Positions 19,124-28,632 of a stretch of 64,000 nucleotides of DNA are shown here, piece by piece. The DNA is from an uncultured Tolumonas sp. (lineage in GTDB: Bacteria; Pseudomonadota; Gammaproteobacteria; Enterobacterales; Aeromonadaceae). Location of the stretch: assembly GCF_963556105.2 (NCBI RefSeq), contig NZ_OY829948.1:248001-312000 (forward strand), written 5' to 3'. Within the stretch, counting starts at the first letter, position 1; each line of letters starts with the position of its first letter. Made by a program: the position numbers and the translations under genes. The notes under the pieces are model-generated. The model was not told where the DNA came from. It ran no database searches and saw only the letters and a list, made by a program, of their open reading frames with translations.

Positions 19124-19357
19124 ATGTCACACATAAACGAGCTAAACAAACATCTGGAAGATCGGATTGCAGAACTGGAAAGCCGCTTAGCGTTCCAGGA
19201 CGATACAATTGAACAACTTAACCAAGCGCTTGCCACACAGCAGCAAGATATGGACAAGTTACGCCATCAGATGGGGCTGATTGCAACCCGGATGAAAGAG
19301 ATGGTGGTCAGCCAAATCGCCAGTCAAAGCGAAGAGACGCCGCCACCACATTACTGA
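19124..19357 (+). CDS. slyX: SlyX family protein
   Basis: 77 residues, one coiled coil of heptads (LEDRIAELESRLAFQDDTIE) followed by the family's short proline/histidine tail ending PPPHY. SlyX is a small cytosolic protein of unresolved function, found next to fkpA in many gammaproteobacteria; that arrangement is kept here, with fkpA divergent 172 bases away. Confidence 0.93.
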   Translation: MSHINELNKHLEDRIAELESRLAFQDDTIEQLNQALATQQQDMDKLRHQMGLIATRMKEMVVSQIASQSEETPPPHY

Positions 19358-19388
19358 GCTAAATATCCGTAATAAAACACCAAAAATA

Positions 19389-19416
19389 AAAAACCGCCAG
19401 ATTTCGGCGGTTTTTT
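19389..19416. terminator. Bidirectional terminator, slyX / glnS
   Basis: AAACCGCC and GGCGGTTTTTT form a strong stem with a T run on the plus strand; the A run on the other side (AAAAATAAAAAACC) gives a T run on the minus strand. It lies between convergent slyX and glnS. Confidence 0.9.
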
Positions 19417-19432
19417 ATTGGCTCAGGAAAAA

Positions 19433-21103
19433 TTACGCTTCCTGTTTGGTCCAAGTGTCACGCAAAGCAACAGTCAGGTTAAAGACCATTTTCTCTGGTG
19501 AAGACAGTTTATTGTCCACACAGAAATAACCTTCACGCTCAAACTGATACGCAAACTCAGGCTGTGCGGTGCTCAAAGATGGCTCCAGCTTAGCATGAGG
19601 CACTATACGCAGTGATTCAGGGTTGATAGTGCTCAGAAAATCTTCTGCTGCACCCGGATTAGCAACACTGAACAGGCGATCATACAAACGCACTTCCGCA
19701 TCAAGTGCATGAGCTGCCGATACCCAGTGGATAACGCCTTTCACTTTACGACCGTCTGCAGGGTTAGTACCGAGCGTATCGCGATCGCAAGAACAATACA
19801 GCGTAGTGATATTCCCTTCCGCATCTTTTTCAACGCGTTCCGCCTTAATGATGTAAGCGTGGCGCAGACGCACCTCTTTACCCATCACCAAACGTTTGTA
19901 TTGCTTGTTGGCTTCTTCGCGGAAATCAGCGCGGTCAATAAAGATTTCACGGCTGAATGGCACGCTACGCTCACCCGCTTCCGGAATATTCGGATGATTC
20001 GCGATGGTCAGGTTTTCCACCAAATCTTCCGGATAGTTTTCCAACACCACACGCAGTGGATCTAACACGGCCATGGCGCGTGGTGCGCGTTCGTTCAGAT
20101 CTTCACGAATGCACGACTCCAGTGAACTCATCTCAACGGTGTTGTCTTGTTTAGTCACCCCGATACGATGACAGAATTCACGGATCGCTTCCGGCGTATA
20201 ACCACGACGACGCAGGCCCGATACGGTCGGCATACGAGGGTCATCCCACCCTTCCACGATACCTTCCGTGACCAGTTGGTTCAGCTTACGCTTCGACATG
20301 ATGGCATATTCAAGATTCAGACGGCTGAATTCATATTGACGTGGATGGCAAGGGATAGAGATGTTATCCAGCACCCAATCATACAGACGACGGTTATCCT
20401 GGAATTCCAGCGTACAGATGGAATGCGTGATGCCTTCCAAGGCGTCCGAAATACAGTGGGTAAAATCGTACATCGGGTAGATGCACCACTTGTTGCCCGT
20501 CTGATGATGTTCAGCGAATTTGATACGGTAGATAACCGGATCACGCATCACAAAAAATGAAGACGCCATATCAATTTTGGCACGCAGGCAGGCTTCACCT
20601 TCCTGGAAACCGCCATTTTTCATTTTTTCAAACAGCGCGAGGTTTTCTTCGATGCTGCGATCGCGGAACGGGCTATTTTTGCCTGGTTGCGTCAAGGTGC
20701 CACGGTATTCGCGGATCTGATCAGCCGTCAGCTCGTCAACATAAGCGAGCCCTTTGTTGATCAACTCAATGGCGTAGGCGTGCAGTTGTTCAAAATAATC
20801 CGAGGAGTAACGCACCGCGCCATTCCACTGAAAACCTAACCATTGCACATCACGCTGGATTGATTCGACATATTCCACTTCTTCTTTCGCAGGGTTGGTG
20901 TCGTCGAAACGCAGGTTACAAGTACCCTGATAATCGCGGGCAATGCCAAAATTCAGACAGATAGATTTGGCATGGCCGATATGCAAATAGCCATTAGGCT
21001 CAGGTGGAAAGCGAGTTGCCACAGAGCTGTGTTTGCCGCTAGCCAGATCTTCATCAATGATCTGACGGATAAAATTGGTTGGTCGATGCTCCGCTTGGGT
21101 CAT
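19433..21103 (-). CDS. glnS: Glutaminyl-tRNA synthetase
   Basis: 556 residues from the second of two adjacent ATGs (21103), which aligns with the E. coli start and has the better spacing to GAGGTGA; ATG at 21106 is an alternative. It charges tRNA-Gln. It is a class I enzyme with the HIGH signature in [17 protein letters not shown] near residue 40 and the KMSKS-equivalent VMSKRKL (here AIMSKRKL) near 268. The C-terminal beta-barrel anticodon domain is complete ([25 protein letters not shown]). It is highly similar to E. coli GlnS throughout. Confidence 0.97.
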   Translation of the reverse strand: MTQAEHRPTNFIRQIIDEDLASGKHSSVATRFPPEPNGYLHIGHAKSICLNFGIARDYQGTCNLRFDDTNPAKEEVEYVESIQRDVQWLGFQWNGAVRYSSDYFEQLHAYAIELINKGLAYVDELTADQIREYRGTLTQPGKNSPFRDRSIEENLALFEKMKNGGFQEGEACLRAKIDMASSFFVMRDPVIYRIKFAEHHQTGNKWCIYPMYDFTHCISDALEGITHSICTLEFQDNRRLYDWVLDNISIPCHPRQYEFSRLNLEYAIMSKRKLNQLVTEGIVEGWDDPRMPTVSGLRRRGYTPEAIREFCHRIGVTKQDNTVEMSSLESCIREDLNERAPRAMAVLDPLRVVLENYPEDLVENLTIANHPNIPEAGERSVPFSREIFIDRADFREEANKQYKRLVMGKEVRLRHAYIIKAERVEKDAEGNITTLYCSCDRDTLGTNPADGRKVKGVIHWVSAAHALDAEVRLYDRLFSVANPGAAEDFLSTINPESLRIVPHAKLEPSLSTAQPEFAYQFEREGYFCVDNKLSSPEKMVFNLTVALRDTWTKQEA

Positions 21104-21272
21104 CATTCACCTCGGATAGTGATTATCTTTTTGTATACATTAACCGAGTATCATCCATATTTATGACACTGCGCTCAATAGGTATTTACCAAATCAAAAG
21201 CCTGAATAACGAAAGCAGGTCATATTAGCTAACCATTTGTACGATAAGTGTGCAGGCAAGATGATTTATCGC

Positions 21273-21312
21273 ATAAAACAAAGCCACTGCTGAAAAATCA
21301 GACAGTGGCTTT
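21273..21312 (-). terminator. Terminator of nagE
   Basis: AAAGCCACTG at 21280-21289 pairs with CAGTGGCTTT at 21303-21312; on the minus strand the stem is followed by TGTTTTATG. It lies just past the nagE stop. Confidence 0.8.
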
Positions 21313-21342
21313 ACAGGTAAAACAAGTTCCAATTATTTAATT

Positions 21343-22854
21343 TTAGCCCGCCAATGCTGCTTTCATCGCTCCCGCTACTATTTCAGCCTGAGGGCCAAGC
21401 ACCACCTGCAGGTTAGTGGCATTTAATTTCACCACACCACTGGCACCTAACGCTTTTAATGCTTTGTCATCGACTTGTTTCATATCACGGACTGACAAGC
21501 GCAGACGGGTGATACAAGCATCAATTTGGGTCAGGTTTTCTTCGCCGCCCAGAGCCACCAGGTAGTTGTTGGCTAACGCCTGCATATCTTTAGAAGCGCC
21601 TCTAACAACTTGAACATCATCATTATCGGTTTCACGGCCAGGGGTTTTCAGATCAAACCACTTGATGGCGGTATAAAACACGGTGAAATAAATCGCGCCA
21701 AACACCAGACCAATCACCAGCAGTAACGCCGGTTTGGTTGCCAGCCCCCAGTTGATCACAAAGTCAAACAGACCAGCCGAGAAGCCAAAACCGTCGAGCA
21801 CGCCCAGATAGTTAGTAACCACCAGCGATAGGGCCAGTCAATACCGCATGCGCAGCATACAGTGCCGGAGCCAGGAACATGAACATGAATTCCAGCGGCT
21901 CAGTTACCCCGGTCAGGAACGCAGTCAGTGCAACCGACAACAGCAGACCACCCACCTGAGCACGGCGATTTTTCGGTGCAGCCAGATACATAGCCAGTGC
22001 CGCAGCAGGCAAGCCAAACATCATGATTGGGAAGAAACCAGTCATGAATACGCCAGCAGTATGGTCACCAGCGAAGAAGCGATTCAAGTCACCTCGTGCA
22101 GCCTGCGCCGCGATATCTTTGATTACACCACCGTCAATGCCAGGAACCACACCACCAACCGATAAGGTTTTCACTACATCGGGTGCCAGACAAATATTAT
22201 GCAATGCCCCCCGCAACCTCATAACTCACCTTGGTACATTCACCAAGACCAAACCAGAAGATGGAGTTCATCACATGGTGTAAGCCAACTGGAATCAAAG
22301 CGCGGTTTAAACAAACCATAGGAAAACTCACCAATCGCCCCCGATGTAGCCACGGCATGACCAAACGTATCGATACCATGTTGGATCGCAGGCCATACCA
22401 CGCCACTGACGCCAGCCAGCACCAGACAGATCAAACCGGTCATGATAGGAACCAGACGTTTACCCACCAAAGAACGCCAGATAAGCCGGTAAATTGGTGG
22501 CATGGAAACGGTTATAAGCATGACCAGCCACAATACCGGCAACGATACCGCCAAAGAACGACATATTAATGTCAGCATTAATGGTTTTTGCCCGCTTCCG
22601 TTAATACCAGATAACCCCGCTGCCCCAGCCAGCCCCGCAGCACCGGCATCATCTTTTGACAGACCCACTGCGATAACCAATTGCGAACAGCAGCGGCAAC
22701 TGACCAAATATTGCGCCACCCGCTTGTGCCATAAAGGGAATGTTCAGCATATCAGCCTGACCCAGTCGCAACAAGAATGGCCGCAATCGGCAGGATCGCA
22801 ATCGGCAGCATGAATAGCTTTACCGAGTTTTTGCGTATAACCCAGAATATTCAT
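21343..22854 (-). pseudogene. nagE: N-acetylglucosamine PTS permease IICB, nine frame breaks as read
   Basis: The reading begins MNILGYTQKLGKAI at 22854 and ends MKAALAG at 21343. It is the inner-membrane PTS enzyme that imports and phosphorylates N-acetylglucosamine. IIC pieces (GKRLVPIMTGLICLVLAG, FFPIMMFGLPAAALAMYLAA, LTGVTEPLEFMFMFLAPALY) and the IIB domain with the phospho-Cys site DACITRLRLSVRD are all present, but they fall in three alternating frames. I locate nine breaks near 22812, 22760, 22675, 22616, 22590, 22464, 22307, 22210 and 21832. Each is explained by one extra base, mostly inside G, C or A runs. Removing nine bases gives 500 residues with no IIA domain. No nonsense substitution is needed, so base-calling error is at least as likely as decay. 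Confidence 0.85.
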
Positions 22855-22920
22855 TTTTTCCTCCATAAGTACATTTGTGCAGCCCCACAACCATCTTAGT
22901 TCATCCAATAAACTAAGTTC

Positions 22921-22936
22921 TGTGATTTATGCCACA
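22921..22936. promoter_or_regulatory. Candidate CRP site between nagE and nagB
   Basis: TGTGATTTATGCCACA matches the CRP consensus TGTGA-N6-TCACA with one mismatch. It sits mid-way in the divergent nagE/nagB spacer, where enteric nag genes also carry CRP and NagC sites. A 7-bp inverted repeat (CTTAGTT/AACTAAG, 22895-22917) lies beside it; I cannot assign it to NagC. Confidence 0.6.
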
Positions 22937-23040
22937 CAAAGCTCATTTATGCAAAAACATTTCGGATGATCATTGCAAATTAACCGGATGTTTATTCACA
23001 ATTAAAAATAAGTAGTAAGACCTCATGGAGAAACTCAAAA

Positions 23041-23842
23041 ATGCGTATGCTGCCGTTAAAAGATAAAGCTCAAGTTGGTTTGTGGTCTGCCCGTTATATT
23101 GCCGACCGTATTAATCAGTTTGCACCAACTGAGGAACGTCCGTTCGTGTTGGGTTTGCCAACCGGCGGAACCCCGCTGACAACCTATGAACAGCTCATCA
23201 AACTGTATCAGCAAGGTGAAGTCAGCTTCGCCAACGTGATCACCTTCAATATGGATGAATATGTAGGTTTAAGCGCCGATCATCCGCAGAGTTATCACCG
23301 TTTCATGTTTGATAATTTCTTTAATCACGTCGATATTCCAAAAGAAAACATCAATATTCTGGATGGCACCGCCGCTGATCTGCTGGCAGAATGTGCCGCC
23401 TATGAAGCGAAGATCACCGCAGTGGGTGGCATTAAGCTGTTTTTTGGTGGTGTCGGCAGTGACGGCCACATTGCCTTTAATGAGCCCGCCTCTTCTTTGC
23501 GTTCTCGTACCCGGATTAAAACACTGACACAAGAAACCCTGATCGATAATGCGCGTTTCTTTAATGATGACATTAATCAGGTGCCTAAGCTGGCACTGAC
23601 CGTTGGTGTAGGCACATTGATGGATGCGGAAGAGATCCTGATCCTCGCCACCGGACACAATAAAGCACTCGCCGTACAAGCAGGTATTGAGGGTAGTGTG
23701 AATCATTTATGGACGATTATCTGCACTACAGCTGCATCCACGTGGCTTGCTGGTTTGTGATGAAGCCGCAACGATGGAATTAAAAGTGAAAACACTGCGT
23801 TACTTCCAGCAGTTGGAAGCAGCTGAATTAGCAAAATTTTAA
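23041..23842 (+). pseudogene. nagB: Glucosamine-6-phosphate deaminase, one frame break as read
   Basis: It converts glucosamine-6-phosphate to fructose-6-phosphate and ammonia. Frame 1 covers 239 codons: catalytic and binding segments [39 protein letters not shown] and VNHLWTI. It then runs out of frame in CTTAASTW. The next frame resumes at once with [26 protein letters not shown], the normal NagB end, stopping at 23842. One extra base at 23725-23728 (ACTA where three bases are expected) explains this. Corrected length is 266 residues, exactly that of E. coli NagB. AAGGAGG at 23841-23847 overlaps the stop and serves nagA. Confidence 0.88.
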
Positions 23843-23852
23843 GGAGGAAAAC

Positions 23853-25006
23853 ATGTACGCGCTTTGTAACAGTGTACTCCTGACAGGTTATCAACGGCTG
23901 ACGGATACAGCCGTTGTGGTTGCCGAAGGAAAAGTGGTCGCGCTGTTACCACAGGCAGAACTCCCCGCCGATCTGCCGCGACAAGATATGCAGGGTCATC
24001 TGCTCTGCCCTGGTTTTATCGATCTGCAACTGAATGGTTGCGGTGGCGTGATGTTTAATGACACGCCGGATGTGGCTTACGCTAGCGCATATGCAACGAA
24101 CTAATCTACGCTCCGGCACGACCAGTTTTTTTGCCGACACTGATCAGTGATAGCGATGACGTCATTCAACAAGCTCTCAGTGCTACCAAACAGTTCATGC
24201 AGCAACATAAGCATCAGGTGTTAGGCATGCATCTGGAAGGGCCGTATACCAACCCCAAACGGCGTGGTATTCACCCGCCAGAACAATTGCGTCTGCCATC
24301 CGATGAAATGGTTACCTTTCTGAGCCAACAGGCACCGTGGCTGAAGAAAATAACCTTGGCACCGGAGCTTAATCAGCCACGTCATATTCGCCAACTCGCC
24401 GATGCCGGTGTGACTGTCAGTATTGGCCATTCTGCTGCGACTTATGAGCAGGCAATGGCGGGTTTTGACGCCGGTATTCGTTTTGCAACGCACCTGTATA
24501 ACGCGATGACGGCCACTGAAAATGGCCGGACGCCAGGCATTGTCGGTGCTATTTATGACCGTGACGATATTTATACCGGTGTGGTGGCCGATGGTTTTCA
24601 CGTGCACTGGGCCAATGTACGATTAGCGAAAAAAATTCTGGGCGATCGGCTGTGTCTGGTCACCGATGCTACCGCCGCCGCTATGCCACCAGCAGGCTTC
24701 GAAAAATTTGATTTTTGTGGTGCAGAAGTCTTTTTACGCAACGGCCGCTGCGAAGATAGTAACGGAACACTTGGTGGTTCAGCCCTGACCATGGTAGAAG
24801 GTGTGCAGTTATTGGTTGAGCAGGCTGGTTTGCCGCTGGATGAAGCCATTCGCATGGCCACCCTCTACCCTGCCCGCGCCATTGGTGAAGCAGATAAACT
24901 CGGTGCGATCCAGCCCGGCTACATCGCCAACCTGACGCTACTGACGAAAGATTTTAAGATCATGGATACCATGGTTAACGGACACTGGACAAAGGATGTT
25001 GAATGA
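23853..25006 (+). pseudogene. nagA: N-acetylglucosamine-6-phosphate deacetylase, two frame breaks as read
   Basis: It deacetylates GlcNAc-6-phosphate. Frame 1 (from 23853) gives the N-terminal metal-site region CPGFIDLQLNGCGGVMFND. A second frame gives MQRTNLRSGTTSF. The third frame gives LPTLISDSDDVI, GMHLEGPYTNPKRRGIHPPE, ISIGHSAATYEQ-like residues (VSIGHSAATYE), FATHLYNAMTATENGRTPG, LVTDATAAAMPPAG and the C-terminus. Two single extra bases, near 24087 and in the T run 24126-24132, account for both breaks. The corrected length is 383 residues against 382 in E. coli. All metal and substrate residues of the family appear kept. It overlaps nagC by four bases (ATGA). Confidence 0.88.
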
Positions 25007-26217
25007 GTTCACACGGAGAACGGGTTGCCAACCATGAACTGCTAAAGCAGGTTAATGCGGCATTGGTGTATCGGTTAATTGATACACAAGGCCCGATCTC
25101 CCGAGTGGATATTGCTCAGATCAGTGCGCTGGCGCCGGCCAGCGTCACTAATATTACCCGCCAGCTACTCGAGAATGGTTTGATCAAAGAGGTCGCCCAA
25201 CAAGCATCAACCGGTGGCCGACCCGCCATATCGCTGACTACCGAACAAGCCGCTTTTTTGTTTATCTCCTGCCGCTTAGGCCGCGAGGAGTTACAATGCA
25301 GCGTCATGGATCTGTCGGGTGCCATTCATCAACATACGGTAACCCCGTTAATGCAGCATGATGCCGAAGGCATTGTCACCACCTTGCAGCAGGCCATTGG
25401 GCAACATCTGCAAACAACGAAAACCAAACACCAATTTATCGCGGTCGCCATCACCATGGCCGGTTTGGTTGATCCGCAAACTGGCACAGTGCTGTATTCC
25501 CCCAATCACCAGATAGCCAATCTGGAACTAGCACAACGTCTGCAAAGCATCACCGATCTACCCATTTATATCGGTAACGACACTCGCGCACTGGCCTTAG
25601 CGGAATATTACCTGGGCGCAGCAAAAGGCTGCCAAGACTTTATTTTAGTGAGTATTCATCACGGCGCCGGTTCCGGGATTGTCAGTAACGGGCAGTTGTT
25701 ACTGGGTAAAAACCGCAATGTTGGGGAAATTGGTCATATTCAGATCGACCCATTTGGTGAGCAATGCCATTGCGGAAATTTTGGTTGTCTGGAAACACTG
25801 GTCGCCAATAAAGCCATCATGGCGCAAACCCGCGCTTTATTAGCGAAAGGTCACAAAAGTACGCTGCAAAGTGAAAATCTCCGTATTGATAAAATCTGTC
25901 AGGCAGCGATCCGAAATGATCAGGTCGCCGTACAAATCATTCGGCAGGCCGGAGAAAATTTAGGCCGCGTATTGGCCATCTTAGTCAATCTGTTTAACCC
26001 GGAAAAGATCCTGCTGGCAGGAGAAATAGTACAAAGTGCAGCCGTGTTATTTCCGGCATTGCAGCAGCAAATTCAACGCCAGTCACTGCCGAATTTCCAT
26101 CATGAGCTACATTTAGACCAAGCTCATTTTCAGGGTCAAGGTACGATGGGCGGGTATGCTTTGATTAAGCGAGCACTGCATGAAAGCGATTTATTGCAGC
26201 GGATTATGCAACCTTGA
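25003..26217 (+). CDS. nagC: ROK-family transcriptional regulator of N-acetylglucosamine genes
   Basis: 404 residues. An N-terminal winged helix-turn-helix (LVYRLIDTQGPISRVDIAQISALAPASVTNITRQLLENGLI, residues 19-59) is followed by the ROK sugar-kinase-like domain. That domain shows the phosphate region SIHHGAGSGIVSNGQLLLG and the zinc motif in GEQCHCGNFGCLETL (CxCGxxGCxE). In enterics NagC represses nagE and nagBA and is released by GlcNAc-6-phosphate. Its ATG overlaps the nagA stop, so it belongs to the nagBAC operon. Unlike nagE, nagB and nagA, this gene is intact in a single frame. Confidence 0.92.
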   Translation: MSSHGERVANHELLKQVNAALVYRLIDTQGPISRVDIAQISALAPASVTNITRQLLENGLIKEVAQQASTGGRPAISLTTEQAAFLFISCRLGREELQCSVMDLSGAIHQHTVTPLMQHDAEGIVTTLQQAIGQHLQTTKTKHQFIAVAITMAGLVDPQTGTVLYSPNHQIANLELAQRLQSITDLPIYIGNDTRALALAEYYLGAAKGCQDFILVSIHHGAGSGIVSNGQLLLGKNRNVGEIGHIQIDPFGEQCHCGNFGCLETLVANKAIMAQTRALLAKGHKSTLQSENLRIDKICQAAIRNDQVAVQIIRQAGENLGRVLAILVNLFNPEKILLAGEIVQSAAVLFPALQQQIQRQSLPNFHHELHLDQAHFQGQGTMGGYALIKRALHESDLLQRIMQP

Positions 26218-26381
26218 ACGAATTATCCATAGCGATCAAACAGTACAAGAAAAATACATTTAGACGCTACATTGCTCATTGATAAAAATAATTTATCTTA
26301 AAGAAAAAAAACTCGATTTTTAAGTATGCGCGATGCTGAACATACTTCCCCGCGATGGAATAACAGAGGTACTCATACGCC

Positions 26382-26711
26382 ATGAGCTTTGAATCAGAAA
26401 AACGTTTTAACGATCTGCAACACTTCCCACGTGGTATTCGCCGCAGCGGTAATTTTACTGTTGGTGAAAGTGATCTGCTGGAACGCCATGGGCATGCCAT
26501 GATGGAACTGTACCAAGGCAAACGACTGCCAAAAGATGATGTAGAAACTGCATTTGTTGAACGAGTAACCGCTGGTGATGCCGCGGGCAACCCGTTTGCC
26601 AAAGTCTGGTTGAAATATATCAAGGTGATCGGTCCACGCCGCGTACACCGTCTGTGCACTTCTAACGGCGACGAAGGTAGCTTCGAAACGGTAGAAGAGC
26701 CACTGGAGTAA
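26382..26711 (+). CDS. maoP: MaoP (YifE) family protein
   Basis: 109 residues, similar to E. coli MaoP: RFNDLQHFPRGIRRSGNFTVGESDLLERHGHAM and VWLKYIKVIGPRRVHRL match the family. In E. coli MaoP acts with the maoS site, near its own gene, to organise the Ori macrodomain of the chromosome. It has no membrane segment and is small and charged. The stop overlaps the start of hdfR (TAATG), so the two are translationally linked here, whereas in E. coli maoP and hdfR are divergent. Bases 26218-26381 upstream are AT-rich and must hold its promoter; I see no convincing site. Confidence 0.87.
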   Translation: MSFESEKRFNDLQHFPRGIRRSGNFTVGESDLLERHGHAMMELYQGKRLPKDDVETAFVERVTAGDAAGNPFAKVWLKYIKVIGPRRVHRLCTSNGDEGSFETVEEPLE

Positions 26712-27568
26712 TGGATACGGATCTGCTGCGTACCTTTATTGAGGTCAGCAAAACCCGTCACTTCGGACGCGCCGCCGAGAATTTGTATCTCACACAATCG
26801 GCGGTGAGTTTTCGCATTCGCCAGCTGGAACAACAGTTGGGCGTTAGCCTTTTTGCTCGTCACCGTAACAATATTCAGTTAACCCAATCGGGTGAACATC
26901 TCCTGCCCTATGCTGAAACTATTTTGCAGACCTTAGGCCGCGCCAAACAGACCTTGGCCAAAGATGATGCAATGCAGCATCAACTGGTGATTGGTGCACC
27001 GCAAGCCTGTTGGGAGATGGGATTACAGCAATGGCTCGATGGCTGGTTTAGCGAGCAGCAAGATCAAGCGATGCGGTTAGAAACGGGAAACCGTGAACAA
27101 CTCTGTCGCCAGCTCTTAGAGCGCGCGCTCGATCTAGCTGTAATGACCGAGCCCAGCAAGATTGATGAAGTCACCGTACGTCAGGTGGGTGAATTTCAGC
27201 TTTGTCTGGTGAGTCGTACACCGCGTCTCAATACCAGTATGCTAAATGAACAAGCAGTGATCTGGCTTGATTGGAGCACCAACATGGGCTCTGCGAACGT
27301 GCCGGCGGAATTATTGCAGCGCATGCCGACGTTACAAACCAGCTCTGTTCAGCAAGCGTTACATCATCTGCTGAAACACGGCGGTGTTGCTTATCTGCCG
27401 CGGCATTTTATTGCCAGTCACCTGAAGAATGGTGAATTGCATTTTGTCGATGGCGCACAAGTGTTACCACGCCCCATTTATCTGGCCTATCGTAGTGGTA
27501 GTGAACAGCAACCTCAGTTAGAGGCGCTGCTCAATCGCCCGTTACGTCTCGGCACACAGACCGTTTAA
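26711..27568 (+). CDS. hdfR: LysR-family regulator HdfR
   Basis: 285 residues. The N-terminal LysR helix-turn-helix is almost that of E. coli HdfR: MDTDLLRTFIEVSKTRHFGRAAENLYLTQSAVSFRIRQLEQQLGV, then LFARHRNNIQLT. The effector domain is more diverged (MGLQQWLDGWFSEQQ, LAVMTEPSKIDEV). In E. coli HdfR represses the flagellar master operon flhDC and acts on glutamate synthase genes. Its start overlaps the maoP stop by one base, and its stop overlaps the stop of the convergent lacI-type gene by four bases. Confidence 0.88.
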   Translation: MDTDLLRTFIEVSKTRHFGRAAENLYLTQSAVSFRIRQLEQQLGVSLFARHRNNIQLTQSGEHLLPYAETILQTLGRAKQTLAKDDAMQHQLVIGAPQACWEMGLQQWLDGWFSEQQDQAMRLETGNREQLCRQLLERALDLAVMTEPSKIDEVTVRQVGEFQLCLVSRTPRLNTSMLNEQAVIWLDWSTNMGSANVPAELLQRMPTLQTSSVQQALHHLLKHGGVAYLPRHFIASHLKNGELHFVDGAQVLPRPIYLAYRSGSEQQPQLEALLNRPLRLGTQTV

Positions 27569-28572
27569 AGTTTCCGCTTATTCACCTTAACTGAGCTGCT
27601 GCGCAATACCAACCGTGGTGACAAGGTCAGATGATGAATATCAGTCTCTTTTCCTTCCACTAACCGCATCATCTCCTGACAGCCCAAGTGACCAATTTCA
27701 CGCATGGGCTGAGAAACACTACTGATGTTCATCACCTTTGCCAGCAAAGTATTATCAAACCCGACCACCAGCACCTGCTCTGGCACCTGATAACCACGCT
27801 GGAGTAATATTTCGATGACTTGTTGTGCTGCCACATCGTTAAAAGCAAAAATGGCAGAAAATGGTAATGACGGGTGCGTATCCAGATAGTCATTAAAACA
27901 CTCGGCCAATTCGATTGCCGTCAGAGCCGGCGTTTGAATAATATTTTCAGGCTCGAGAGGAACTCCGAGCGCAGCCAAACGATCTCTGAAACCACCGAAT
28001 TTCTGCTCAACATAATCGACAGAGCCTAAGTAACCAATCGCGGTGTGGCCCATGCTGACCAGATGTTCTGCAACCTGAGCACCACCTTCCACATGATCAA
28101 CCGCCACGCTGGTTAATTCCGCCACCAGTTGCGTTAATACCACTACCGGAAATGGCAAGCCGCTAAGTGTGGCAATATGCTCTGTCGTGCGTGAACAGGG
28201 CACGATAAACAAACCGTCAATTTTATACTGCTGACATGCGTTCATCAGAGTCTGTTCACGTTGAACATCGCCGCGTGAGTTAAACACTAGCAACGCCCGC
28301 CCAAGGTGCTGGGCTTCCTGCTCAACAATATCCAATAATTCCGCAAAATATGGGTTTGCCAAGGTCGGTAAAATAATGGCGAATAACGGTGTTTTTTCCA
28401 CACTCTTTCGCCCACCGCCAAGCGGCTGGTTATACACATAACCCAACTCCTTCACTACGGCACGCACGTGTGCCGCCGTATCAGGCGATACTTTATCTGA
28501 GTTATTCAGCACGCGGGAAATCGTGGCAATGGATACCCCCGCTAACTGAGCGACATCTCTTATTGTTGTCAT
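27565..28572 (-). CDS. LacI-family transcriptional regulator
   Basis: 335 residues. The helix-turn-helix plus hinge is textbook: TTIRDVAQLAGVSIATISRVLNNSDKVSPDT, then ELGYVYNQ. The C-terminal periplasmic-binding-protein-like domain has FAIILPTLANPYFAELL and FAFNDVAAQQVIEILLQRG. It lies 60 bases downstream of a GH32 beta-fructosidase gene on the same strand, so it probably governs that gene in response to a fructose-containing sugar or its phosphate, like SacR/CscR-type repressors; this is inference from position. A 10-bp inverted repeat in front of the GH32 gene is a possible target. Confidence 0.9.
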   Translation of the reverse strand: MTTIRDVAQLAGVSIATISRVLNNSDKVSPDTAAHVRAVVKELGYVYNQPLGGGRKSVEKTPLFAIILPTLANPYFAELLDIVEQEAQHLGRALLVFNSRGDVQREQTLMNACQQYKIDGLFIVPCSRTTEHIATLSGLPFPVVVLTQLVAELTSVAVDHVEGGAQVAEHLVSMGHTAIGYLGSVDYVEQKFGGFRDRLAALGVPLEPENIIQTPALTAIELAECFNDYLDTHPSLPFSAIFAFNDVAAQQVIEILLQRGYQVPEQVLVVGFDNTLLAKVMNISSVSQPMREIGHLGCQEMMRLVEGKETDIHHLTLSPRLVLRSSSVKVNKRKL

Positions 28573-28632
28573 TGACGTTCCATTAATTTTTACAAAGCAC
28601 TACCTAAGCGGTAGCAGCATCATTTCCGGTTG

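Noticed and set aside
21343..24132. Programmed frameshifting as the cause of the nag frame breaks
   Set aside because: Twelve sites in three genes, at unlike sequences and without slippery heptamers plus pseudoknots, is not a programmed pattern.
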